Shown one piece after another: positions 47,163 through 57,491 of a stretch of 64,000 nucleotides of DNA. Within the stretch, counting starts at the first letter, position 1. Each line of letters starts with the position of its first letter. The stretch is from Pseudevernia furfuracea (Eukaryota > Ascomycota > Lecanoromycetes > Lecanorales > Parmeliaceae). The translations under genes and the position numbers were made by a program. The stretch is taken from NCBI GenBank assembly GCA_022315425.1, contig JAIUPT010000028.1, forward strand, positions 1,116,001-1,180,000, given 5' to 3'. The notes below the pieces were generated by a model. That model worked only from the letters and a program-made list of their open reading frames with translations. It was not told the DNA's origin and did no database searches.

Positions 47163-47849
47163 ATGGTGCATTTCTACATGCGCATCAGCCATGCTCTCTG
47201 TATCTCCTTCCTTATCTTCACCCCACTCACGGAGGGCCAATCCGGCCTAATTGCTCAATATCTCGACTTTGGCTGCACCGAGACGAGCCTCGTAGACCCT
47301 ACTGTATCTCTTCCACTTGATACCTGCCTCGTCACCCGTGCCAAAGGACTCGCCGCTCAGCGCCTTCCCAATTGCCCCGCGGGCACTGCCAAACTGCAGG
47401 TGTACCAAGACCAGGCATGCGCCATACCCGACTCATCGGATTACAATAACTGTATCATTTACGACAGTGACGTTATCGTTGTCATGTTCATATGCGGCAG
47501 TGTTGCCGATGGAAATTCGGGCCCTACCTCTACGACTACGGCGACCGCGGGCTCTGTGGTGGTGCCGGTCGCCAAGGCCACTGGGGCGACTACGACTTCG
47601 ACTTCGGGCGGCGATTCTTCGCAGACGGCGACTGGTTCAAATGGGCTTAGTACATCCGCTGCACCGACATCTTCGACATCGAATCCGTTACAGACGAATG
47701 CCAGCAACGATGACGGAGACTCGAGCTCAGGACTCTCCCACCGTGACCAGGTTGTACTTGGTGTTGCACTTCCTGTCGGCTCTCTTGTGGTTGCGCTGCT
47801 GGCGTGGTTATGTCCGAAACCATGGAATAGAGGAAGTCACGTGTGGTGA
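47163..47849 (+). CDS. Cell-surface type I membrane protein with Ser/Thr-rich stalk
   Basis: Intronless, 228 residues. Signal peptide MVHFYMRISHALCISFLIFT, an ectodomain with six to eight cysteines (GCTETSLVDPTVSLPLDTCL, LPNCPAG, DQACAIPDSSDYNNCIIYD), then a mucin-like Thr/Ser stretch of about 75 residues likely to be O-mannosylated, and one C-terminal transmembrane helix (VVLGVALPVGSLVVALLAWL) with a short basic tail. This layout is common in fungal wall-stress sensors and orphan surface proteins. No named family can be assigned. The start is the first ATG; a second (Met 6) is possible. Confidence 0.75.
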   Translation: MVHFYMRISHALCISFLIFTPLTEGQSGLIAQYLDFGCTETSLVDPTVSLPLDTCLVTRAKGLAAQRLPNCPAGTAKLQVYQDQACAIPDSSDYNNCIIYDSDVIVVMFICGSVADGNSGPTSTTTATAGSVVVPVAKATGATTTSTSGGDSSQTATGSNGLSTSAAPTSSTSNPLQTNASNDDGDSSSGLSHRDQVVLGVALPVGSLVVALLAWLCPKPWNRGSHVW

Positions 47850-50084
47850 TGGCTGTGACCAGTTGTCGCCCAGGGGAATTTCAATTTCGGGATATGATGC
47901 CCAAGAAGTCGCGAAGGTATGAAATTGGTACATGGGATGTGAATTTCATGCTTGAGGGATTTTTGTTTTGTCTATGTCACGTCTTCGTCAAGCTAATGGG
48001 TGGGTTTCAAAATCTCTCTCGTACAACGTTTCCGAGAAGGTTCGCTTGATGTATTGCTATAAAGTTCTCCTTTAGCCACAACATCTATTCGTCTGAATTT
48101 CGAATCATCGGAACCATGCACTTCCGCTCAATTGACCCTCTGACGCTGCTTTTTACCAATAACATTGAAAGAGTCGGCGTCTTTTAGCCAACCCTCTGGA
48201 TCTCTGTCACCCTCAAAGCTGGAAAAGGACCGTCGCCGCGCAGCTTCTTTCGAACGAACTAGCTGCTGATGATGATTCCAGCAGCCTCGAACAATTGCAT
48301 TCCAACACACTACCATCGTGCGGACAAAGCCATCCACCCTCTCCCAATCCACTCCCTCCAACGCCACCAATATCATACATACTGCTTACCGCTCATTTTC
48401 AAACCCCACACCATCCAACCTCTCCTCCTCCACCCACCATCACCACGCCCCACCTCCAATGCACCTCCTTCGCAACCTGCACCCATCTCCACTCATCGCG
48501 CCTCCCCTTCAGCCCCTACCCTGCCCCGCCGCCTCGACCTCTCCACCTGCACCCTCGGGAACAAAATCGTCATCATGTTCCTCGCAGCGAACGAAGATTC
48601 TGCTTGCGGAAGTTGGAGATGGCGGTTAGAGAGCAGTATTGGGGTTTGAGGGAGAAGGTCAGGGAGCTGGGGTTGAGGGATGCGTGGTTGGGGTCGAAGC
48701 AGGCGAGGGCGTTGGATGGGCTGAAGAGAGCGGAGAAGAAAAGTAGGTGGAATGGGAGAGGAGTGAGGCGTATCTGTCTCGTGAAATTATGTGGTGTGAG
48801 CGGTTCGATCTGTCTTTTAGTATGTGGCCTAAGGATCTGAGCAATTTATTGAGCTGATTCCCATTCTTCTCCTTCTTCTCACTCTTCTCCCTCTTCTCCT
48901 CGATGACGCACTACTACATCAAACCTACCCCTCTTGATACGGAAAATCTCATCAATCGATGCCGACGACCGGATCCTCAGCCAGCAATTTCAGACATTGA
49001 GTATATCCGCAAGAGCCATATTTCCCGTGCCTCCCACCCAGGGTTCTAAATTGAGCTCTCGCTGTATCCTTCGACCTACGTTTTTAATCCTTTTCCCAAT
49101 GCAATACTTCATACCCCATTCGCTCTATTAGGAAGCAACTATATTGTACAAATCGTTGTCACTATTCCAAACCATTCGTCGCCCTCGTCAGCGCCAGCAG
49201 ATACCCCGTCCCTGCCTAATCGAGGCAGCAACCTCATAGTATGCCTTACGCAGCAAAAGCAAAAGACGTAGCAGTACACCAAAAGGAAACGAACTCAATG
49301 AGAAAGGACCAGCTAGAGCGAATATGTCACGCGCATGTCGCACTGATCATCCCTAGGAACCCAAGGTATTGTACTTATCGATCGACTAATCACGAACAAC
49401 GGCCTCCCACTATATCAGAAATCGCATGTACGAATCCGGTACATCGATCTTGAGCAGACTAAAGCGTAGGGAAACATCGCACCCCTTGCCTTTCAATTCT
49501 ACCGTCCACAGACACCGTTCGTGAGATTCCCTACGATTCGAAAGTGGAAGGGACCCGCCGAACAACAGGCCCGGCTTCGGCTGGGACTTCGGAAAGGCAC
49601 ATGGAGATCGCAGAGCACGGTATTATCGACAGCGAGGGAACCGGAAGGGAGGCAGGCCATCCTTTTACACAATGGATGATGGCGGGTGCATCGAGATGTA
49701 CCGACCCGGCCCGGTAGACTCTCGCCGCTGTTCCCGCGTAGATCCGTTGGGTGTGATCCAAGGTATCACACTCTTTCTCCGTCCGTTTGCAATGTGCAGC
49801 CGAGTTTCCCGTCGTTCAGTGTTCCGTTGGTTTTGCCATGCCTTCGGGGAGCCTTGGGGTCGATTATGCGGTGGCCGGTAGAGGTGGGGCGTCGGAAGTG
49901 ACGACGGAGGCGAGAACGTGAGACGAGGGGAGACGAGGGGGGCGAGAGGTGTGGCTGAGCAAAGCAGCCAGTTCTGGAGTTGTAGCAAAGGGACCAGTTC
50001 GGGGTGAAGGGTTAGCAGTCAGTGCAGTACCGCCTACCTCACCTCCTCACTCGCTGAAGCGGCCCGTGCGAGATCCGAACACCG
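47850..50084. other. 2.2-kb region without a supported gene
   Basis: A 181-codon plus-strand frame (48295-48840) has a Pro/His-rich first half and a protein-like end (REQYWGLREKVRELGLRDAW). Two other frames overlap it, and it may be a spliced gene with unplaced exons. Near 49510-49650 a frame reads TIRKWKGPAEQQARLRLGLR without context. Neither is called. Confidence 0.35.
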
Positions 50085-50250
50085 CCAAGTCTGTAGGGCT
50101 GGATATCTTACCTCCTCCCTCTTCACCTCCAAATCTGTGAGAAGTAAAACCTCAATTGTTCAAGCACTCAGAAATTTCGAGCTTCATTGTCGTTTCATAT
50201 TTTGTTGATAGGGTCTGTTCGTTCGACTCTGCATTACCACTTGGCCAAGA
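50085..50250 (+). repeat. Chorismate mutase upstream repeat (partner of 45250-45445)
   Basis: Ends about 40 nt before the chorismate mutase start codon, so it forms part of the promoter or leader. See the partner entry for shared anchors. Confidence 0.7.
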
Positions 50251-50287
50251 CTATTCAATTGTACCTCCCATAATTGATCTTATCATA

Positions 50288-51214
50288 ATGGATTCTGCAA
50301 TTGACCTGTCGGATGCTTCAAAGGCACTCGACCTGGCGAATATACGCTTTCAATTGATGTAAGATCTCATGGAGACTTTCCTGTTCTACAGGTGGAGTCG
50401 GAAAGGGCTGACTCGGGTTTCAGTCGCCTAGAGGACACTATCACATTCCATCTCATAGAACGTGTTCAGTTTCCTTTGAATCCAACTATCTACGAGCCGG
50501 GCGGGGTCAAGATCCCAGATAGTCCTCTCAGCTTGTTTGACTGGATGCTCAGAGAACAGGAGCGCTTGCAGTCACTCGTCCGCCGCTATGAATCTCCGGA
50601 CGAGTACCCCTTCTTTCCTGATGCAGTTTCAACTCCCATCCTTCAGCCCTTAGATTATCCTAAGATTTTGCACCCCAACGATGTTGATGTCAATCAGACC
50701 ATCAAGAAGAAGTACATTGACGTCGTCCTTCCGAGAGTGTGTAGACAATTTGGGAGAGAAGACCGCGGCGAGAAGCAAGAGAACTATGGATCTGCTGCGA
50801 CATGTGATGTGGCGTGTTTGCAAGCTTTGTCGCGGAGAATTCACTTTGGAAAGTTCGTAGCCGAATCGAAATTCCAACAGGAAACGGAGAGATTTGTCAA
50901 GTTGATACGGGAAGAGGACCGTGAGGGAATTGATGCAGCCATCACTAATGCCAAGGTCGAGAAGAAAGTGCTGGAACGACTCGGGCTGAAGGCGAGAACA
51001 TATGGGACAGATCCAAGTATAGGTGCTGAGGGTGGAGGAAAAATCAATGTGGATGCCGTGGTCGCGATGTACGAGGTGAGAAGGATTTGTCCAATCGCTA
51101 GGGTATCTTTCTAGACTTCACTGCTGATACAGTCAGGAAACCGTGATACCATTGACTAAAGTAGTGGAGGTGGAATACCTTATGCAGCGGCTTAACGGTA
51201 CAAAATGGGAATAG
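50288..51214 (+). CDS. aro7: Chorismate mutase (AroQ fungal type)
   Basis: Converts chorismate to prephenate, the committed step to Phe and Tyr. Exons 50288-50358, 50424-51075, 51137-51214; 266 residues, the normal length. Start [20 protein letters not shown]. The first intron is placed so that FQLI joins [20 protein letters not shown], the conserved helix-1 active-site region (Arg and Glu). Further family segments are [46 protein letters not shown] and, after intron 2, [20 protein letters not shown]. The allosteric-site region typical of yeast Aro7 is present by position, so Tyr/Trp control is expected from the family. Converges on bcp1, with 59 nt between stops. Confidence 0.95.
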
Positions 51215-51273
51215 AAGCTCAAAGATTGAAGACTATGCTCCAATGTATCGCTCGAGGGAATGAAGCGCCCATC

Positions 51274-52251
51274 CTAGCTCTGAGAAAAGTACTCTTGAAG
51301 CCCCTTCACAGCTGCTTCAAATTTGCTGGCTTCTATCAAGATCATGTGGCCTTCTGGCTTGATGCCAAGCTCCTGGAACGTCCTCTTGGAATCTGACCTG
51401 GCGCTCTCCACCAGATAATCGTAGCTACCAAAACACGAAGCATATCTTTGTAAGACCTCGTCCTCGGGATGGAAGTAGAAAAGCTCCGAATTTCCCTTCT
51501 TGCTAGCCTTCTTCTGCTTCTTCGATTTGGGCATATCCTCTTCATCTAAGGCCGAAGCAATTTCTCGATAGGTTTTTGACAAGATGAGATAGTGGGTAAA
51601 GTTGTATGGCTCCTTCTCCTCGATCGCCCACGAGATCTCTTCCAACAGCATCTTGTACATCGGCGGTACTACCTCAGATGGAATATTGACGAGCCGTTCG
51701 GTCAGAACGAGCCCAACCCGAGCACCATCAGAGTCCTGCACGAGGCCGTCCAGCTTTGAAAGGGCTTCATGGCCCTTGGCTTGTGCTCTTATGTAGGTAA
51801 TCATTTTGTCGATGACTGGCTTGTCCTATGGCTTCGTCAAATCCTGGCTCATACAATCATACAACCTTAATACCTTGTGCTCATGAAGATTGAGGACCGT
51901 CAGAAAGGCATAGGGGTCTGTCTCGTTGCCATCTACTTTGACGGTAGATCCGAGTAGAGGTTGCGCTAAGATCAAGTCCGTCAGGGCGCTGAGATCGAAT
52001 GACTGCGCATCGACGTCGAAGAGTTGGCGCAGCAATGTCTTGAGGCCATGGAAATCGTGCTCGGGTTGGGGATCGAACCATTCAAATTCGACGTCGAGCA
52101 TGTTTGTATCCTCAGGAAAAGTCAGTTCAGACGCATGGGTGGGACTTGAAGACTATGTTCGTACATCGTCACTGCTGCTCTCCTCAGAGCTACTCTCCTG
52201 CGACTCAGGCTCTTCCTCTCGCTTGTTATCCAGCTCTTTGCGCTTCGCCAT
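51274..52251 (-). CDS. bcp1: Bcp1/BCCIP family protein
   Basis: Nuclear protein; yeast Bcp1 acts in export of the kinase Mss4 and as a chaperone of ribosomal protein Rpl23. Exons 52165-52251, 51874-52110, 51274-51825; 291 residues. N-terminus [20 protein letters not shown] is acidic/basic and disordered. It is spliced to [20 protein letters not shown] and [20 protein letters not shown], the family core, with [20 protein letters not shown]. The last exon begins [19 protein letters not shown] and includes [31 protein letters not shown] (a likely nuclear localisation signal) and FYFHPED. Confidence 0.92.
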
Positions 52252-52605
52252 TATTCGTTCCGCAACTTGTAGAGCTGGGTTGATGTTGCCCGCTAATTTC
52301 CTAGAAATGTACTTTGTTGATGTGCCTTTGCCAAGCCTGCAGCCCTACGCAATCGATAAGGAATTGAACCCTTTATTAATGAAATTTTTGTGCGAGGGTG
52401 AGACAATTAGCGCAAGAAAAGTAGCATTTTCAAACATCTTCCAAGTTCATCCCCGATCAATCCAATCACACTGCCCTAGCTATATGAGATCTATCCTTCC
52501 ACTATTACGCACTTGATAAGAATTTGGGCCTACGAATCTGTCGAGACATCCTCGAAGAAATCTCACTTTGAACTGCCCTTTTCCAAATCGCCTAAGCTGC
52601 GAGTC

Positions 52606-55353
52606 ATGGCCATTGAACCGCTGCCTGCGAATACATTCGATACGATTCTTATTCGTTCGTGTCATCCGCCCTTAAGTAATGATTTCCTCGAATAAGCACT
52701 AACTATGGAGCCTTTTAGTCGACTTTGGGAGCCAGTATTTTTATCGCCCTTCAGAATGCAATGAATTAGTCACTGAACCAATTTTAGATATTCTCATTTG
52801 ATCACTCGACGCCTGAGGGAGCTCAACGTGTACTCTGAGCTCTTACCTTGGTTCGTACGATTCTTTTCTTTTTAAATCCAAGATTCAGGCCGTAAGACAT
52901 GTTACAGAAACACTTTTGCTGCTGAGACCTATTTGATAATTTTGCTTTTGGTATTGCAGAAGCAATGCTGATCCCGAATTATGCGTAGCACAGCCAAGGT
53001 TCTCGATCTGTCCTGGAAACCGAAAGGTAAGTGAGACACTTTACATTTTGAATTCACGCAAGCTGAGCAATAGGAATCATACTTTCTGGTAGCCCGTACA
53101 GCGTTTACGATGAAGACGCACCGAGCGTTGACCCAGCGGTCTTCGAAGTCGGCGTTCCCGTTCTCGGAATATGCTATGTGAGCTACGATTTCTGTTGAAC
53201 ACTTTTCTTATCTTAAACCCCTTTGGATTTCCGAGACAAGTTTCGAGTGCTTTTACGCCTCGGACTTGTCTCGAGCTTACTTGTTTTCCTCAAAAGAGTA
53301 GTACTGACCCTGATATTCTACAGGGGCTCCAAGCACTTGCCTGGCATTTTTCAAATTCACAAGGAGTAAGCGCTGGAGAGCATAAAGAGTACGGGCGGGC
53401 AGACATTGCAATCGTGCAGCACAAAGGAGCCGCTGTCCATATTGATCGCCTGTTTTCAGGGCTCGGAAGCGAGCTAGAGGTCTGGATGAGTCACGGCGAC
53501 AAGCTTTCTCATCCCCCACCAGATTTTGTCACAATCGCGACAACAAAGTCGTCTCCTTTTGCTGGAATAGCACACTCGACAAAAGCCTATTTCGGCATAC
53601 AATTTCATCCAGAAGTTACTCACACACCTCGAGGTTCTGAGCTGTTGAAGAACTTTGCCGTAGACATATGCGAGGCCAGGCAGCATTGGACGATGGATGA
53701 GTTCGTAAACAAAGAGGTTTCAAGGATTCGCCAGCTTGTCGGAGAGAAGGGCCAAGTCATCGGTACGTCTTCACGACATATGCAAAGATTCCACCGTGCT
53801 AAGATTAACCAGGCGCTGTATCCGGAGGAGTTGACTCCACCGTTGCTGCTAAGATTGTAGATACAGCTATCGGCGACCGTTTCCACGCCGTGTTTGTACG
53901 TGGACCAAAAGGACACACAGTTGATGCACGCTGACAAGGCCCCCTTAAAGATAGACAATGGTCTCCTACGACTTGGGGAAGCCGAGGAAGTCCGGCAAAA
54001 CCTCACCCAGTGCTTGGGTATTCAATTAACAGTGGTGGATGCAAGACAGCGCTTTCTGGACCAGCTTCACGGCATTATTCATCCCGAACAGAAGAGGAAG
54101 ATAATCGGTATACCATCCCGTCTGATTACTTAGTTTTCAGCTATAATTGGGAACGCTGACTCCGAAATATGCTAAGGCCGGAATTTCATCGAAGTTTTCC
54201 AGGAAACGGCTACGAAAATGGAAGCAGCTGCAAGTAGTGAAAATTCCGGAAACATCGAATGGCTATTACAAGGAACTTTGTATCCAGACGTACGTTATGA
54301 TTTCTATTGGAGGAAAGTTTTTATCCCAACCTGATTTGGAGTCTTGAGACACATCTTGAAAGTTTTTACTCAGAGGTGTCTCGGAGCTCACTTGTCTTAC
54401 TCAAAAGAGAAATACTAACTTGGAAATTATCAAGGTCATTGAGAGTCTCTCGTTCAAGGGTAAGTAGCTTTGTTAACGTGGTGATCATACGGTTCTCTGG
54501 GCTGGCACCCGCTCTGAGATGAATTTTAACCCGGATATACGTAAGATTTGCTAATGCGTACCCAGGTCCTTCTCAAACCATCAAAACACACCACAACGTG
54601 GGCGGTAAGAAACTCGTTTGAGGTTACTAGGGGACCGCTGATTTTGAACAGGTCTGCCTGCTTCCATGCATCTTAAGCTCCTAGAACCCTTGAAAATGCT
54701 TTTTAAAGACGAAGTCCGGGAGCTTGGTTTGACGCTTAAAATTCCGGAGCACCTCGTTTTTAGACATCCTTTCCCGGTATATCGTATAAGAGGTTAATGG
54801 CTTGAAGAAGCGATGCTAACTTCGAATTCTGCTTAGGGTCCTGGGCTCGGGATTCGGATATTGGGAGAAATTTCACCCGATCTGCTTTCAATTGCTCGCG
54901 CTGCGGACAAAATTTTCATTGACGAGATTCAGGCTGCCGGCCTCTACCGGAGCATAGCGCAGGCCTTTGCTGCAGTTATGGGAGTCAAAGCGGTGGGAGT
55001 CGTAGGGGACAGTAGATCGTACGGGCAATGCATAGTCCTGCGGGCAGTGACCACAATAGACTACGTACGTACATTTCGGAGCTGCTCCTTCCTTTTTGGT
55101 ATTACACCCGAATTGCAAAACATACCTGGAAACAGATGGACCTCCGTCCTCCTAAGACCGTTCCCGCAACTCCAACTCCTCCTTTGAATGGCAATGCTAA
55201 TAAAAAACTGTGTAGATGACCGCAAAGCCCTTCAGATTTTCTTCAGATTTCATCGAAAATGTTTCATCGAGGATCACGAATGAAATATCAGGGGTGTCAA
55301 GGGTCTGTTATGATGTGACTTCAAAGCCACCTGGGACCATTGAGATGGAGTGA
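52606..55353 (+). CDS. GMP synthase (glutamine-hydrolysing), divergent, 14 exons
   Basis: Converts XMP to GMP using glutamine and ATP. Exons: 52606-52654, 52719-52734 (16 nt), 52788-52850, 52989-53026, 53074-53177, 53324-53762, 53813-53895, 53951-54107, 54177-54289, 54435-54459, 54566-54604, 54652-54776, 54837-55064, 55216-55353. All 13 introns are GT-AG and in phase; 538 residues, the family length. Class I amidotransferase: [32 protein letters not shown] (nucleophile Cys) and [15 protein letters not shown] (His, Glu). ATP-pyrophosphatase loop: [15 protein letters not shown]-terminal domain: [30 protein letters not shown], ending [10 protein letters not shown]. Odd points: the near-invariant MTADW segment reads [12 protein letters not shown], and intron density is far above that of neighbouring genes. 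It looks functional; it could be the only copy or a diverged paralogue. Confidence 0.9.
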
Positions 55354-57491
55354 CATTCATGCAAGACCGGCCTGGAGATGACTGCAAACTTGCAGGGTGA
55401 AACGATTTGGATACAAGTCGCCGCCATAAAGATTGGCTTCATATCTACTGGTCAAGTAGATCATTTTTGTTGACCAATTAGGCTCATGAAAGTTGCATTT
55501 GAGATAGGGAAATTTGTCAAGGAATATGATTGAATCACAGTGCCTGCATTGCAGAATGAAAGCTACTGTGATTGAGGTGTGGGACGTCAAGCCGCGCTGG
55601 TAAGATATAGCAGCATTTTCGCTCATCTCCTTGACCAATGTATTTATACACCAACCCTTTCACCTCCCGCTCCCTCTCTTTCAAGTTTCATCATGAAAAA
55701 TACAGCCGCGAGGACTCAGAAGCCAAAACCGCAGACCTCGTTCAAAGTTTTGATCAGGAAGAAGCTCAGCAGCGAACAGCAGATCAGGCCACACTGGCTG
55801 CAGAAGATGCAGAACCCTCAGCCTTTTAGTGTCGTCAATGGCCAAAAGCTTCTCCTTCCAACGGCAAGCTACATCGATATCTGCGTCGAGTTAGCCATGA
55901 CAATGAGGCCACAAAGCCTGTCAGTCAGCTATCGTTTTCGCGTATTCTCACCATAAACGCACCCTTCAGAAGCCCGAAAAGTCGTCTCTGCATTTTATTT
56001 GACAGTAACACGCACAGCAGCAGACTCATGGAAGGGGCCAAGATGGCAGTAACATTTGTTACTGGTTGAGCAAGATAGAAGATTGTACGCGTTCGTGACC
56101 AAGCTTGAGTTTCTCCAGGCACGTAGGAATTCACATCTACCATTCGAATCACGTTCACAGCAAGTTCTTTTTACGTTGCGATATGGAGATATTCGTTTTA
56201 TGTTGAATGACTGGAGTTCAGATGATTTTATAGCATATTTATACATATCTTGAGTCAATCCCGAAGCCGTGTAGGAAGATATGAGGCACTTAAGTAAGTC
56301 GGAAGTTCGGAACTTGGAACTCGTAACTCGCACTTGGCCGCCGCAAGTCAAATTCTCTTTTACCCTACGATACTCTTTTATCTTACGATACTGTTCTATC
56401 CTGCGATACTATCTTACCTTACGATACTCCTTCATCCTACGATGCCCCCCAACCCTACAATATTCCTTGCCCTACGACTTCTTTTTGTCCCGCGACATTT
56501 CTTACCCTCCGATGTTTTTCTATCCTACGATATTTGATTAGAGTACCTTTGGAGTGTCTGACTCAGCCTTCAAGGTTTCCGGGTATCTGCTCCGTCATCC
56601 CAACCAGAAAATAGGCTTGGTCGCTGGAAGCATAAAAGAACTTCGCCAGCAAGTATTTCAGGCTTGGCCGTGGCCGTGCACGCTCAACGGTGTCATCAAA
56701 GCCGATGAGTTCGGAATTGGTAGAAGAGCGCCAGGGTGCTCTTGTGGGAGCAATTTCCCCCCCCCAAATGGATATCAAGGAATACGTTTGAGTCTTGTTT
56801 TGTGACCTAAAATTTCCGCCTCAAAGAAGTCATGCCGATTCCGGAATATGCAGGAAGACAAGAGGAGACGACACGAAGTACGATGGCAGCGACAATACGT
56901 CTACTGATCTAAACCCAGCTGTAGAAAATCTGGATGAGTGAGAAATTAGATAACGAAAGTGTCGGCTGCGTAGCTTGTGCCTGATTCTCATCTTCGTAAC
57001 TGATCTATTACCTATCCTCACAATCATATATCTACACTATTTTTTTGAAGATCAGTGAAACGATTGTCCGCTCTGAATACGTGTTGGCGCCTTTTGTAAA
57101 AGTCTTTAGCACGCAGGGCCAACCGGGCTGAATTGCCAAAATTTCACGCTCATGGAATAACCCTCTAATAGGAATAGATGTTGGCTGATTCCAGAAGAAT
57201 AGAGTTGTTTCTCAACAGGCTCCCCTGCAGCAGGACCCTATCTGATATACAGGATCAGGTGACGGGGTAAATAAACCGAGGGTGACTGGTCATCAACAAC
57301 CAACCACCATCGAATTTCCCACAACGGATGCACCTGCTTGGACATTCCAAATCTACCCTTTCCCATTACTCTCCCCGCTTTTCCATTTCCCTCCAACGCG
57401 CTCTCAAATGCACCCCAAGGCCCCGTGAATCTCTCCAATCTTCGTGGGCTTCTTGCCGGGACTCGTCTCCATGTGTAAGAAAGACTTCAGA
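55354..57491. other. Gene-poor 2.1 kb with a minisatellite
   Basis: Apart from the minisatellite at 56350-56535 (separate entry), only short frames are seen. One at 56554-56805 (SDSAFKVSGYLLRHPNQKIG) looks partly protein-like but has no partner exon. Confidence 0.4.
56350..56535. repeat. Degenerate 17-18-bp minisatellite, about ten units
   Basis: Units follow the pattern (C/T)C(C/T)TACGATACT plus a T-rich spacer, for example CCCTACGATACTCTTTTA and TCTTACGATACTGTTCTA, decaying toward the 3' end (CCCTACGACTTC, TCCCGCGACATT, TCCTACGATATT). A six-residue periodicity appears in any translated frame, which is a consequence of the repeat, not evidence of a protein. Confidence 0.88.

Noticed and set aside
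53813..53870. Broken P-loop and premature stop in GMP synthase
   Set aside because: Only an artefact of reading the wrong phase after the intron; the spliced frame gives SGGVDST intact.
56281..56541. Frames with six-residue periodicity (FYPTIL-type)
   Set aside because: Direct consequence of an 18-bp minisatellite, not a repeat protein.
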